The position numbers were made by a program, and so were the translations under genes. A stretch of 64,000 nucleotides of DNA from Branchiostoma floridae (lineage: Eukaryota; Chordata; Leptocardii; Amphioxiformes; Branchiostomatidae): positions 15,077,412 through 15,141,411 of the forward strand of contig NC_049980.1 in assembly GCF_000003815.2 (NCBI RefSeq), read 5' to 3'. Positions 1 to 13,507 of the stretch are shown one piece after another. The notes below the pieces were generated by a model. It searched no databases, was not told the origin of the DNA, and worked only from the letters and a program-made list of their open reading frames with translations. How positions within the stretch are numbered: position 1 is the stretch's first letter; the number at the start of each line of letters is the position of its first letter.

Positions 1-294
1 TGGTATCATATCACTTCAAACCGATTATGAAGATGGGAAAAGCTAGAACAATGGCCCAAGAGATTTTCGGGAGAAATGAGATAATGTCCATTAATCTCGC
101 AGAAAGTAGGCGAGAAAACGAATTATTGATTTTTCCTGTCCATCCAATGTTTCAAGATGGGAACCAATAAGTACGTACACATGAGACATCCTGTCCGCGC
201 ACGGGGACCCTGCAACACACCGCCCTCATCGGGATAATATCTGCCTCTTTCCCCAGAGTCACATATCTTTCGTTCGACCTACTTTATGAGATTT
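1..294. other. Intergenic, nothing recognised
   Basis: No open frame with coding character, repeat or RNA gene is visible here. Confidence 0.5.
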
Positions 295-380
295 TTAGCA
301 CGATATGGCATGCAACTCTACACGCCATATTGAGTTGCTGTTCCCATGTATGACAGCTTTTTTTTTACATTGGGCCACAC

Positions 381-500
381 TGATTTCATAATATGGATGG
401 CATCCTCTGGGTATCCCAAAACTGATATAAGCGTGTGAAAAACAAGCTGGGAACAAAGTTACCTCTAAGATGAAATCTAAATGGCGGGAACTAAACAAAT
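381..500 (-). repeat. Fragment of a dispersed repeat related to 24915-25040
   Basis: Read on the minus strand, this stretch aligns with 24915-25040. Both have an ATTTCAT segment, then GAGGCAAC or GAGGTAAC, then a CAGTTTTGG segment, then CCCAGAGGATG before a short ATGG-containing end. The same GGATGGCATCCTCT word recurs in the inverted-repeat element at 62.6 kb. It looks like one end of a degraded transposon. The open frame reading through it on the minus strand has no recognisable domain and is not called as a gene. Confidence 0.5.
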
Positions 501-2955
501 GGCTAAACTCACGGGACATAATACAAAATGTATACTAAACAATAAATTCTTTATTTTTGTTCTTTTGCATCCTCATCCTGGACTAAGGAAGACTTGACTC
601 ATTTTCATATGTTTGGTTTTGCAATATACGGCATATTTGTGCTCATTCTGCAACTTCTTTGCATCATGATGTACAGTATGGTTGCAAACTTCTTTTTTTT
701 GGAAATGGTTGAAAATTGATGCGCGCTTTAGCTGCAGCTTCGAATTCAATAGGCAATGCTTGTTGTAGTCACCATGTAAAGCCAGTCGTGAAGTATTCCT
801 GGCAATTAGTACTGATCAGTACTTACCTCGATCTATTAGGCATAACTTTTCACACGAGCAAACTGTCTTCCACTCTTGCTTCATGTGTTAACTTTCAGGT
901 GCAATAATGTGTGTACCTATACCTAAAAAAATACGTTGGTCGATACCGAAAGAAAAAGTACTTGAATATGATGTATTGCTTGGTAAATCTTTACTTCTCT
1001 TGTGTCATTTATATGCGACCGGATACAGATTACTTGAATAGTCTTAGTATTTCGTCTTTTCCCGTGACCGGGACACGATGTACAAGTATACCATTGTTGA
1101 AGTTTGTTTTCAATTAGCCCTCGGGTCTGGATTTGCAATAATAAAGTATTTCAAAACGTTATTGCTTTGGCTTGAAAGCGTAGCATTTAGTTTCCCCATC
1201 GATATGTCCTGGTCTTGTTATGCATGACTGTGGTGAAGGGAAATGTCCCAGTCAGCCGACAACCTACAGGGTCAAGGAGACGTCGGGTAGAATACAGAAC
1301 GGGAGGCCTGATATGTATAGTTGCATGCCTTGGACCCATTATTATGTGTAATCATGCAAATAATGCTTAAACTAAGACCAAAAAAAATAAAGAATTGATG
1401 AGTCTGAGAAATACTGGTTCTATTAACATGAAGACAATGATTTTGTTATTCTGCTAGATATTAGCGGTGCCTACGGCTACACATTGATAATCATTCGCGA
1501 TCAATATTTGTGAAAGAGGGCACTATCACTACAATATCTAAGTCAAGAAAGGTGCAACGGAACCCTAAAATTTGGTACAAAATACTTTCATTGGTGAAAA
1601 AGAATATCAGTTAAATCCTATCCCCAAGTTTCATGACGCCAAAAAGTATCCGCCTGAATTCTGCATGAATCATCTATTTTATTTGATAAGATGTATACAT
1701 GTGTTGCGTATCATTAATCTACCTTTATTTATCAATGTGTATCGAAATTCAAGTTCTTGGAATTTGCTACCAGAGCTCTATCGAGTGTATCTTTGTCGTC
1801 GTTTGTCTCTATGCATTTCAGGGTTGGTTTACTACTGGATCCATGGATGAAATTACACCAATCGACAGATAGAGATCGTACCCTACTTCGTAATCCTTAA
1901 CAAGAAAGTAAATGAAAAACCTGGCCTCTTTCGCGTGGGATGGCCTCGGCGTGTATTGGAGTTGACATATCTCATTACCTTGCAAACGTTGGTCTCTTTA
2001 ATTATATCTCTAATGAAGTCATAAATCTTTCTGTCATGCTTGTTTAAGTTTCTAAGAATATCGGTAATGGATTTATATTGTTACGTCTACGATGGAAATG
2101 GCGGTTGAATGTAAAAATACATTTGTCAGCGTACTCTTGTATACAGGCAACCTAATGTTTCATAATGTTGAACAAAGTCTTCACTTACACTTATACACGC
2201 ATGAACACACTTATAACTTAACACACATGGAATGTTCAGTTTTCGCGAGAATCGCTTAGGAGTTGGTGCAGTGGAAGACTGACGGTCTCACTTGGGCTGT
2301 GGACGTTAGCGCTGCCCAACGAAGACGAATGTGGAGCTTTACTGCCCGAACATGCACGGTACATCATGCACAAATTACAGGGATAAACTCGCCATCGTCC
2401 GAAAGTCTCTCAAGCACCGTGTATCAAGAACGAATTTCCTCCGGACGTTTATATTAGCTACATGTACTCAACTGTACGATAAGACCGATGTTTCAACGGT
2501 ACAAGGGAAGCAGTAGTAATGCTATACTGCTGTAATGTAGAGAAAACAAGGCTTATGTAGCTACAGGTACGATATGTATGATGAATAAAGAACCCGATTC
2601 ATCACTTGGCTTGGTAACCTAGCGATGGGATATGAGGTAAGTTCATTTTGTGCGGATTTAGAAATACAATTTTCAAATTATGGAAGAGCCCAGTGGATAA
2701 AGGTATGGATCTGCCGGGAGCGATGCGATTACCCATTTAATATTTGTCAGTATTAAATTCCCATAGGACGAAATCAGAGAGTTACAGTGACTGTTCATCT
2801 ACTGCTGACATTTACGTTGGACGAACCATGCCTGCAAAATTACTCTGTGAAATTTAATGTACCACAGAACCCCTACGGGTACTTCGATCGGGCGCTGATA
2901 TGCCGATGACTATATGTGCAGAAGAATATATGACCTGAAATATAAATGTACATAT
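501..2955. other. Intergenic, no gene seen
   Basis: Only short frames without domains or splice context are present. No RNA gene or clear repeat array was found. Confidence 0.5.
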
Positions 2956-3035
2956 AGACAGAGGGGGAGCGAAAGAGAAGGTGAGAGAGAGAGACAGAGA
3001 CAGAGAAAAAGACAGAGAGAAAGAGGGAGAGAGAG
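2956..3035 (+). repeat. GA-rich microsatellite
   Basis: An imperfect purine tract of GAGA and CAGAGA units about 80 bp long. The frame crossing it gives an Arg/Glu-rich peptide that is a product of the repeat and not a gene. Confidence 0.85.
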
Positions 3036-6000
3036 TTTTGTTTCTCTTATATATGTTTTAAAATCATATGGTCAGAACTCGCGATCGTTGCACGTAAAAG
3101 TTGTTCGACCACAGCTAGAATTTCCAATGTTTTTGTTTTCACCTTGCTCAACGGCCCCCACCCCCAAAAACATTCATGTCCACCAACCCGAGAAGAAAAT
3201 CGCAATAACGGTGTGCCCTTGGAGCGCTCTATTCGGAAACACTGTGATATCTTATCCTGTTAGCGCTGTGAACATTAGCGTAGCTGCGCGATCAGACCGT
3301 GACATTTACATTGTTACGTACTGAAGACTGACCTTTGCCATCTTCATAGTGGTTGAATATTGTCGACACCTGGGCAAATAAAACCCATGGAATATTGAAA
3401 AATCATTTGGAGCTGTAGGGAATACCAAGAGATATGGAGGAGGCTGTGTAGAAATATATAGAAAATTAACATCAAAATGAGAATGCTGTTTTATATCATA
3501 CAGTGAGGGACATTTAAAGGACATTGTGATCATTAAACCATCATCAACTACCTCCTCATCATGCCAATGATCCTTTATATCTAGAACTTTATCAGGTGCA
3601 ATATGTTTTCATCATTCCGTTGATATGTTTCTCATGCAGATAATATTACAAGGTATTTCAGAAGTACAAAGAATCCTTTCTAGACAACATTGCAGCATGA
3701 GGGCTTCTATACTGTCATTAAGAAAGTCCCGTCTCTGTAAGGCATCTAGCTCCAGAACGCCCTCTACAAGTCGCCCATGTCCTGCTTTCTACTTTTGCAC
3801 GTATTGATTTTCCTTCAAGGTACGAATTTCCTTCTCCATTTGCTGGTGATGTGTCCTTCATCCACTATCTTTTCAATCCGTGACTGCTAAATGTAGCACC
3901 GCAAACTCCGAGACTATTCACCCTACGGAATGAGCGATATGGAATCCTATCAGCTTGCAATGAAAACATGATAACATACCTCGCGTATCGCAATTTCTTT
4001 TTGATATTGCTGATTCAATTTGCGGATTTTTACATATAGATTGTGTACTCCCGCTGTGAAGGCATTCACCTTGTTTTTTTTACTACAAGATTTCTCTGGA
4101 CATGGTTTTTTGGGGTCTTAGACATGGACAAAACGCCCATGTCCGTGGCAAGCAGATTAGCGCTATTAGAAAAGTGAATCCCCATGAAAATGTACCGGTG
4201 TTTGCAACATAAAATACCTACACGATAAGGTGCAAATAACGTTAAAACCTGGCAACGGTGTCCTCAATTAATGAAATTATCACAATGGTAAATATTGCAC
4301 AGTAAAAACTGTCTGATTGTAACAAACAATTTGTGGAACAGATACCCCCATTAATACTTTACTCTATTAATGACAAATATATATAGCTATCAAACCGATA
4401 TTTAGATGTTCGTCTGAATTTCACGGCACGCTTGTCACTAGACAGGCGTAGTTGGGTATACCTCGCTGATAGGGGTCACAGACTCAGTGATAATTTCAGT
4501 TGCATCTCACTTATTTGTAGAACGTCATATTGTACTGAAGAAATTATGTCTGTGGTATGGATGATTCCTGACTTCGCAAAGGGACTGCACAAATGGGCTA
4601 TGACAAGGCTGCGAAAGCAGCAGCTTCAGGAGCATTGGAGCATGAGCCAAATGCAGCATTTTCCGGCAGCACTAAGAACCCCAGGATTAGCGTAATGGAT
4701 AGCAAGCTGCGTAACAGCCGATAAAGAAAAGGCATTAAAAGGCATGCTTCTAGATGCAAAAATGCACACACTGCGAACGTAATGGTCTTCTTCTGCAGTG
4801 GGAATTCTAAAAAGTCCGGACTAACTTTCTTCAGTGACATCAGAACATCCTATTGCCACGATAAAAAACATCATCATGAACAGAATGACTCTTAATGACG
4901 ACGCTAATCAGGATTATGTAGCCTCTTCTGATCTTTTCAGTCGTTAGTCGGGGCATATAACGTGTTGATAAAGTTATCAAGGTCCTCATGAGGATACAAA
5001 GAAGCTATCTAGGGATCCAAAGTCTGAGTAGGAAACATATTCAGGACTTAACAATTCCTTAATAGGAACACGTGGCATTACAAGTAAGCTTTTCCTGTCA
5101 CAAGGATAATATTTCAACGACCAATACCTTCTTTGAGCCTCAAAATCGAGCCAAAAACAGATACAAACCTTATTGTAGTCTGTTGCTTTGGTCAGGCCTC
5201 ACCTGAAAGCTCTTGTCTCGTGCCTTGAAGCGTGCCAATCCCAGCGGTGCGACTACACTCCTGAATCTGAAAGCACGAAAATGTGATATGAGGTCGAACA
5301 TGTTCCACAGGCAACACACTTTGATTTAGGGGAGGTCGGGACCGACGCTGATGTGGCCCTAAATGGAAGATGTGTCGGTGCAGAAAGCAGAAACGCTGTA
5401 AAAGGGTAGAAATTAAAAGTCAAATTTGGGACGTCTGCACATCTGTGCCTACCACCACGCACCACACAACTTACCTCACAGACGGGCTCATGCTGAAAGC
5501 CTCAACCCACAAGTACCTGACACCCGCAAGGCATGTCGGGACACGGATCACGGTTTAACATTTTAACTGGCGAAGGAGCACGGAGAGCCCGCAAGTGATT
5601 TTGAACCAGTTCGCCTGTTTGTTCGGAGAGATGCCTGGGAGTTCTGTTTCATTTATGTGGGTCAAAGGTGTGAGCTTCTCATATTGGAAATTAAATCTGG
5701 AAAACCTCCCATGGACAGACTGTCAGTTTCCTGGGAGAGCTGATATGTCAGCTGCAACAGATACATGCGTGTGGGGGAAGTAGGTAGAAATTAAAGTGTA
5801 TATTACAACCAGCCTTGTGGAGATGGGCAGGACCGGTGCGGATGTAGAAACATGATGTAGTGTGTGGTGATGCATACGTCGGAGAGCTTATCACAAATAT
5901 GTGCAGCTGCAAATATGCTTTTGATTAACTATCTTGTTTTTATTTCCTGACAACATGTCAAACCTACTAGCGCAATGACATAATGTTAACATTGGTAGAT

Positions 6001-6129
6001 ACGTAATTGGGGAATATATCAAACTAGCATTAGCATACCAGCATACATGCATGTGCACTATTCATACTCATGCCTCATATGTAACGAATGTAGTACAGAA
6101 ATTTCAGCCTACTATAAACCAGCTGTTTT
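3036..6129. other. Intergenic, no gene seen
   Basis: Short open frames on both strands lack start context, domains and splice signals. Nothing else was recognised. Confidence 0.5.
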
Positions 6130-6134
6130 TACAA

Positions 6135-6990
6135 GAAGGTTATATTTTTGGTACCGTTTGTGAGTCTGTCTGTCAACAGCATAACTCGAGAAGACTTGTA
6201 TAGTTGGTAGGTGGGTAGGTATCAGGAAACAAAGGTGAAGTTCGATAATGGGTCGCCTAGCGACTTCCTAAGGTACTGCAGTTAACCATTTTTTTAAAGA
6301 CCTCGTGTTATGAACATGCTGTGGTCGTGATGATTTTGAGGCGATTTTAGATAGCTGTTGGGGCAGAGGGTAAGTGCTGTAAGTTTGGGGCCCCCTTAGC
6401 AACTTTTTTGAATGTGCACGCGCCGATTTCCGTTCATACTTTGGACGAGAATGACTGACTAAAGTGTTAATGGATCGTCATAATTTTTTGTAAACTCATA
6501 TTTGCGATCACCTAATCGATGGCACGATAAGATACTAATCATACAAATCAACAGCTAGTTTGCATAATTAAATAGGAAAGCTTATAAATCCACTGCATGT
6601 GATGATTGAACATATGTAAATGAGAACGAGAGGAATGTCGGTAGATATCATTTATGCTAATGAAGACCTATTTTGCATGATTAATGAAAAGATACTGTAA
6701 TTCAAACGATAAACGGTGGAAATTTTCCATACTTGTGGCATCAAGAAGCTGGGTAAAGGAGAGCATTATTAGGCATAATCATAAATCATGCAAATCAGGA
6801 TCACATGTACATAATTTAGAAGGAAAGTCTACAATAAATAGCCTTCTTTGCTAAGATAAGATAAGATAAGATAAGACTTTGAACAAATTGTACTTCTGGG
6901 TAGAAATGAAGAACAACTGAGGCAATTTATGCTGATAAGGACCTTATTAGCATAATTAATGTGAAACACTTATGATACTTCAGTCGAAAA
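6135..6990 (+). repeat. Dispersed ~0.75-0.85 kb interspersed repeat, copy 1
   Basis: It begins with a GTGAGTCTGTCTGTC run followed by AACAGCATAACTCGAGAAG. It then has a segment ending in a GCGACTT/GCGGCTT word, then AT-rich subunits with GCATAATTAA, a (T/A)TTTATAAA word and CCACTGCAT. The reverse complement of 41560-42250 follows the same order of blocks with scattered substitutions, so the two are copies of one repeat in opposite orientation. No coding capacity or terminal repeat is obvious, so its class is unknown. Confidence 0.75.
6854..6877 (+). repeat. (GATAA)n microsatellite
   Basis: Four to five tandem AAGAT/GATAA pentamers at the edge of the dispersed repeat. Confidence 0.8.
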
Positions 6991-7148
6991 TGTTAAAATC
7001 ATTTGGCAAAGATATGAGGTCGTGGAACTGTATATCCATGAAATACCTATGTAAGAGATGATTTGATACTTTTCCGGTAATACTTAGAATATCCAAAGTA
7101 CATGCAAGCTAAGTTTCAGGATAATGAGATCGTGACAAGGACGATCTA

Positions 7149-7852
7149 TACGCCAAAAATAGTTACTCAAGCAACTGGATATGGTTTTGAAACTGTCATA
7201 CGTTTCGGAAAGAATCCACTTTCCTTCGTCAGTGACACTGAAGTGATCTGCAAGAAACAGGTCTTTTATACTCTAACTATGAATGAAGACAATTTCAGAT
7301 GTCCAATAGGAAAGGTTGTAAGACAATTCAGACTGAAGACAATTTGGATTCCAAAGAAAACAAAGCTAAGCCAAAGTCAAGCTGAAGACAATTTGGATTT
7401 CAAAGGATATCAAGGTTAAGACTAGGTTGACCCTCAACAGAAAAGGGGGGCTACGCATGGAACTTTCCGGCACTTGGGACATAGCACTACCACCCCCCAC
7501 CCCCCACCCCCGCCAACAAAACTTTTAGCTCCTGTAACTAAAACAACAGGAGCTAATTGACTCATTTGCATTAACTGTGTCTTAACCTTGATATCCTTTG
7601 AAATCCAAATTGTCTTCAGCTTGACTTTGGCTTAGCTTTGTTTTCTTTGGAATCCAAATTGTCTTCAGTCTGAATTGTCTTACAACCTTTCCTATTGGAC
7701 ATCTGAAATTGTCTTCATTCATAGTTAGAGTATAAAAGACCTGTTTCTTGCAGATCACTTCAGTGTCACTGACGAAGGAAAGTGGATTCTTTCCGAAACG
7801 TCTGACCGTTTCAAAACCATATCCAGTTGCTTGAGTAACTATTTTTGGCGTA
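7149..7852. mobile_element. Foldback element: two 274-bp inverted arms
   Basis: The left arm 7149-7422 and right arm 7579-7852 are reverse complements of identical length, with only a few mismatches seen by eye (for example GAAACTGTCATACG against GAAACGGTCAGACG). The 156-bp spacer holds a C-rich tract (about 7490-7512) and a small hairpin around TAGCTCCTG...CAGGAGCTA. An 11-bp word GGACGATCTAT occurs directly at 7139-7149 and again at 7891-7901. Fragments of the arm end (TTACTCAAGCAACTGGATA and its relatives) recur near 16719 and 63293. The open frame at 7102-7419 lies inside the left arm and is not considered a gene. Confidence 0.85.
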
Positions 7853-8043
7853 TCTTATTACCTGGATGTCTAACCTACATCGACGTATACGGACGATCTA
7901 TGTTCTATCATATTGCAAAGATGGGTTTAATCAGGTCTTCTGATAGCCATGTCCCACTGTCATGCAATCCATATTCAGTTGTACGTTTACTGACTTCGTG
8001 TACATGTTGTATCAATAGATGGGGGGTTCCCTGCAAGACTGAA

Positions 8044-8083
8044 TGGTTTGATCAAGGAGGTTAAAAAACCTCCTTGGTTTGAT
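8044..8083. mobile_element. Tiny palindromic element with flanking direct repeats, copy 1
   Basis: A 23-bp palindromic core (8053-8075), CAAGGAGGTT / A-run / ACCTCCTT, is flanked directly by GGTTTGAT at 8045-8052 and 8076-8083. The repeat can be extended to 9 bp with the preceding T. A near-identical core flanked by a different 8-bp repeat lies at 24073-24113. The pattern is that of an inserted palindrome with a target-site duplication. It could also be a transcription terminator-like hairpin by shape, but nothing is transcribed towards it. Confidence 0.6.
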
Positions 8084-8099
8084 ACCTCAAATGTAAAAC

Positions 8100-8255
8100 C
8101 TTTAGCCCCCTTCCCACTAGACGGCTAATTGGATCTATGTGATTGCATAACTGGAATATGACGCAAGATGTAAAAGCGTGGTTTGAACGACACAAATCCT
8201 AAACAATCCGGTCTTTACAGCTTTTTCGATCAACTATTGCAAGTGTCTCTGTTAG
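8100..8255. mobile_element. MITE family 1, copy A (right end lost)
   Basis: The left end has TTCCCACTAGACGG, matching the family end TTTCCACTAGACGG. The interior has GGAATATGACGCAAGATGTAAAA followed by a GTGGTTTGAACGA segment, the best-conserved internal block of this family. The right end cannot be identified. Confidence 0.55.
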
Positions 8256-11200
8256 TTTAACGTTGCATGTTAATAACCGGCATTTAACAACATGTACAGG
8301 TGCCTTGTATTAGGTAGTGGCAGCACCAAAGCCGACAAAAACTGCCGGGACTGTGTTCATAACTTTTGACGTACCCTAGGTCACACCTGATAACTTTCTA
8401 GTAATAGGAAAGGTCTATATAAAAGTACGATTTACAGAATAAAAGAGGCAGTCATAAAAGAGGAATTCAAACAAGGATTGCTAGTTTTGATGGTCATTTC
8501 TGGTCATTTCTTGCCGTTAAAGTTAAGCCCAGTTGATTGGTTTTCTATCGCTATCTGAAGTATCCAACAACCACGGTAAACCCACCTGTCTAGTCAGGAC
8601 ATGCACGATGGATGGACAGAAGTTATGTTTAGTCTTTACTTACTGTTACTATCTACTGGCTAAGCTATCTGGACGATCAGAAGAGTTGACTAGACAACTC
8701 AACAAAGTTGAACACCTATTCACGGCTGAAGACCCAAGGAAAAGGAAAGGAATCCAGTTATTGATTCTCGGGGAGGAATCATCAGCGCATCAAACCCTTA
8801 TAATGTCCATCGGCGTGGATACTGAAGGCCATTTTTCCAGCAGGCTCAAGTTCGGATCAACCGCCTCGCCTGAAGCTACGACAGCCCAGTGACCCAGCGC
8901 AAATGGCAGGGTCACCATTCATCAATCCGACCTGCGTATCGGTGGCAATGTGTGCCGACAGCATGCGAAAACTGCCGATCATCATAAATTCCTATACGTA
9001 TGTGACAGTTAACTGGTTATGGCATTCAAGGGCACAGTGTTTGCAGGACTATCACTAATCAGCCACAACGAGCTCCAAGTTTTGGGTGTCCATTTCTCGT
9101 GGCAATCGTGACTTCTATGGTAGAGTTTTTGCTCAAAGCCACGCTAAATCCCGTTGGGATGTGTCTTTGTGCGACAGCTTAGCGCCCAGCGGGAAATTGC
9201 CTGTCATACATCGTCCATTCATGGCTTCTGGCTCTTCGGGGTCGTAAATTTCCTGCGTGCCAGCTTACCTCTCGGATAAGAAGTCATCACGAAATCGGCA
9301 TCTGCGACCCAGTCAGCCATTTACAAAGCCAATTACCACAAGAAAGATGGCCTCACCCAGCGCTATTGACTGGAAATCGCGCGATCGTAAGAGGTGTGTC
9401 TGTCAAAGTCCTGAATTTGAAAAATAGGGTGTCATTACAACGTGCATTTCATCAGCCGTGCAAAAATAAGAGAAAGGTAACAGACATTAAGCAAAGGTAA
9501 GCAATTATGAAAAGGGTATTGAACTTATTGGTGTGTATCCCTTGCATTTGACCGTCTTGTTGGCAGTATGCCAATCATATGTATGGCATACCTGTCATCC
9601 TCCTGTTGCTTGACAATACCGGGAAATGGCAGGTCTTAAGGCCGTTAAGGGAGATTAAAGCGAACCGTCATCAAATGCGACGTGAAAAAACGAACAGGCT
9701 CTTCTTCGCGTGAGAATGGCCTTGTGAAAGACTGCAGGTATATATTCTCATCTACTCAGTCGGAGGATCACTTCATGTTCACAGAAATCACACATTACAT
9801 TACATTTTACATTACATCAGTCTAAAGATTGATTCTGCATCTGGGGAATATCTGTCAGCAGCACAACAGTCGCAAGGCTCTTGGCTATAAACTCGGGCAG
9901 AAGCAGGGTAGTGTTGCTTGAAACAAAAAGTGATTGGGATTCTTTTGCAGCTATATCTAGGAAATGGATTTGCAAAATCTTTTATATCTAATTGCGTTAA
10001 GTCAAGTTAAGTTTATTCTGATACCTTAACAATATACATATAACGTTACATATACATATACAAGCACTGATGTACAAAAAAAGTTCAAAGGGAGACAAGA
10101 TACAGAATCCTACTCTAGATCATACGTGTGCTCCTTGTTCATGTAACCAAAATTTGCAGTCACTGTCTGTACTAAGATGCTGTCTTTACGTATACTTACT
10201 GTAACATACTGCTCCAGCTAGTAATAAAGCGGCGTTGGAAAGACTTCAAATTCGCCCTGGCTCGGAGAAATGTTTTGCTGTACACGCAACTATGTATGTC
10301 GTAGAGAGTGTCCCCGATGGTCCTGAATACGTGTGGCAAAAATGTTCCGTACATGCCATGCAAGTTAGGTTCTTTACGTTGCCATTTTGCTATGTGTCCA
10401 TTGCCAGTTTGGGTGGGCTTTTTTTCGTACAAAGGTACCCCACAGATGGATGTACATCAATTCAGCTCTGGTGTGAACGTTTCAAGCAAGATATATTTCT
10501 CACTTCTCTATACCAAATAACGGTGGTAAGCTTCATTCATTCTGGGTACATATGTCAACTGTGGGGTGTAGTGATAGTCCAGGAGTAATCTTGCACGTCG
10601 GGATACTGACTATAAATCAAACTGTGTTTGATACAACATGTCCCACTGATTTCATCTGACATCGCACACAGCGTGTCAGAATACTACCTAACCTGGACGT
10701 GCTGCGTTAAACTTTTGATGTAACGTTATGGTACAACGGCAAGGGACAACTGTACCGAATAAAAGATTGTTACGTAAATCTGTTTTGTGCTATTTCCCTT
10801 TTATCCAAGTGAAGCAAAGAGAATCGCTCGATAAGCCCAATAATTCGAAGACGATATTAACTTTTAAAGGTCTGACAACACTCCCCATACCGCTGTTCCT
10901 AGAGGTACCAGGTAGAATTCCAAATTCATTAAGGATTAAAAGTATTGAAAAGATTGTGTCATGGTGGAACCTCCATTCCACTAGAGCGGAGACCTCTCCA
11001 CGACGAGGTTCGATCGAGCAATTTGACAGAGCGGCCAACGATGTTTAAACTAGATAAAAAACGAATCTTCTAACGCTTTGTGTCTTTTGTAGCAATTTTA
11101 GCCGTACGTTTATACGTTGCATAATATTCAATCATGAAGTCAAGAGTTGCATACTTCGATCGCTGCCCAGTGGAATGAGGGCCTTGTCCTGGCACCTTCA

Positions 11201-12640
11201 CGAAAGTAACACCAGAAATATGCAGACGAAAAGCTCTGGTTGGCTCTCGTATTTCTACAGTTGGTTTTCAATATTGAATGTCAGGGAGACCGTAGGTAAA
11301 GAATTCCGTAATCAAATTCTTTCACAAGAAAAAAAAAGAAGAATGGAGTTTTGTGATATTGCTTGGGCGGTAAGTACCCATGATTTATCCACCCTGTACT
11401 TCTGACGTTCCCTGGGCAATCTCTCAGCATGACAGAACATAATGAGCTACACCTCCAGAGGGCTGTAGATCACGAAAATGTTCCTTCATTCCATTTCAAT
11501 ACTGATGCTGAGTAAGTACATAGTAGGCGGTTAGAAATGAAAAATGTAACGTTCCCGTCAGCAATAATGGCTGTTTGTACGTACATGTACTCTAGTAGTC
11601 CAATGACTGAAAGACATATTTCATAACCGCATTTTGAAGAAGTATCCAATAACAAGCATGCATCATAACTTTCCAGCTTGTCGGTACATTTTTCGACATT
11701 ATTTTCAGACCTCATGGTAGGGAAATTGTCATCAGGAAGTTCCTGTTATCGTGTGTCTACTGCACGATTGATCGCGTCACATATCCTGTAATTGAATCAA
11801 GACGACAAATTCTCTCCTAAGAGGCTTGTAAATGTCGAACGTACACCACCGGATATTCATCATCGTCGTCACAGAAGGATTTCCAAACCCGCCTCGTTGG
11901 AGACATTATCATCGGTCAGAGCGGCACTGCCACGCGGTAATCAAGACCGAGACCACCCTCGCGCTGGCAGGGAGCAAAGGTCCCGGCGATAGTCAACTGA
12001 TTACGTCGTCATGAGGGAGTTGTCTGCCCGGCAAGTCTACTCGAGCCACAGCCGGAGAGAGAACAGAATTACCGTGCGGATTATGGGGCATTTACTCGCT
12101 ATTTACCATTTCCCTAATTACGGAGCCGGGCCAAATCGCCTTAATATTAGGTATTGATATATTTGAAGCTTGCGTCGCTCGACGCTTTCCATTCATTTCG
12201 TATTAGTTTATTCCAAACTCATATACCACAAGGAATTGCCACAAGCTGTGGAATAACTTTTTTTGGTCATATTTCGACATCATTAAAGCTCATTTTGTTC
12301 CAAGTTATGCTTCTGCATATATCGTAAGTAATGGTGCTACTCTGAATACACATAGTTAATACTTCATTTTTACTTCTAGTAAATGTCATGAATATTTACC
12401 TACCAAAACGTATTTCATTTTACAGTACTTTATGTTTGAACAAACTTAAGAATCATTGATATCATGGAATGCCTGAGCATATATCACCGTCAAATTGAGG
12501 ACGTTGACCTTTAAAAAAACTGAAAACGCTGCTCTGTGGGCGCCAAGTGTCATGTCATATTCGCTTCATTTGTTGCCTTGTCAGTGATGATATATGCGCT
12601 ACCAAACCTAGCTGCTGCAGCAATGCCCGTCCATGGGTGG
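8256..12640. other. Intergenic, no gene seen
   Basis: Many short frames occur, the longest about 119 codons at 8533, which opens on TTG and shows no domain. A short CATTACATT-type repeat lies at 9793-9820. No splice-supported exon or RNA gene was recognised. Confidence 0.45.
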
Positions 12641-12644
12641 TGAT

Positions 12645-12856
12645 CACTGAGCGATCTTACAGCGACCAAAATTGGATTCGTGTGGCCATTGATTGCACAA
12701 TTGAAATATGGCGCACGAAGTAAAAGTATTATCTAAAAGAGGTTAGAATACATAAACTTTTATTTTTAAAAATCGTTCACAATCTATGAATCTGTTTAAG
12801 CGACCTATCGTATCTTAAGTCTCTCCGCGGTCTCAGCCTCTAGTAGAAGGGTGTGT
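12645..12856. mobile_element. MITE family 1, copy B
   Basis: The left part carries GATCACTGAGCGATC and the interior ATTGAAATATGGCGC then AGTAAAAGTATT. The right end reads CTCAGCCTCTAGTAGAAGG, a degenerate form of the family end TCTAGTGGAA. It is diverged from the other copies. Confidence 0.55.
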
Positions 12857-13505
12857 AACATGCAGAGAGTGCCGCCTTTATTCCACGACAGGAGCGCCGG
12901 CTACTTTATGAAGAAAGTTTGAGAATATGAGACCCATTTTTGTAACTTCTCGACTTCCCGACGCACCATCAATCATCACCATGACAACCATGACTGATGC
13001 ACTCATTTGTCGTTATCTAAACAATTAGCGCACGCCCCCTGACTAATGTACAATCCTGTCGCGTGTGAACGTTGAGGCGTCACGTTGATGGAACAGAAGA
13101 TAGCTACTCATTCCGTGCCAGCCAGATGAGGTGATGGGGATATCGTGTCTCCACTTCTCCTGGGGTGGGTGACACAAAATGTACAGTTTGGGCCACTGGG
13201 GAATCGATGATATCGGCTTGGCTCGCTCCTGAAAGGTTGGGGAAGACGAGAAATAATACCATGCCGGCGCTAACGGTAGGACTGTGGGCTGACAGCCAGC
13301 ACAAAACTATTTCTGGAGTCCAAGCATCGTCCTTACGACCGGCTTGTCTTACCACAAGACGTTTGCCGTAGGGAGATTTACTAGGAGTCTTTGGCCACCA
13401 TAAGATCTCAAATGTCACCCTTCAATTACAGCAGTCTCACTATCATGGCCGCAATCATTCACCCTATTTCTGTCTAATTCTTAAATCCGTAATTATTTAC
13501 CCTTA
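12857..13505. other. Intergenic, no gene seen
   Basis: Overlapping frames around 13104-13418 on both strands have no domain or supporting splice site. Confidence 0.45.
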
Positions 13506-13507
13506 TG

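Noticed and set aside
7102..7419. 105-codon frame on the plus strand
   Set aside because: It lies almost entirely in the left arm of the 274-bp inverted repeat and has no domain.
8533..8892. 119-codon frame on the plus strand
   Set aside because: It opens on TTG, has no recognisable domain and no splice context.
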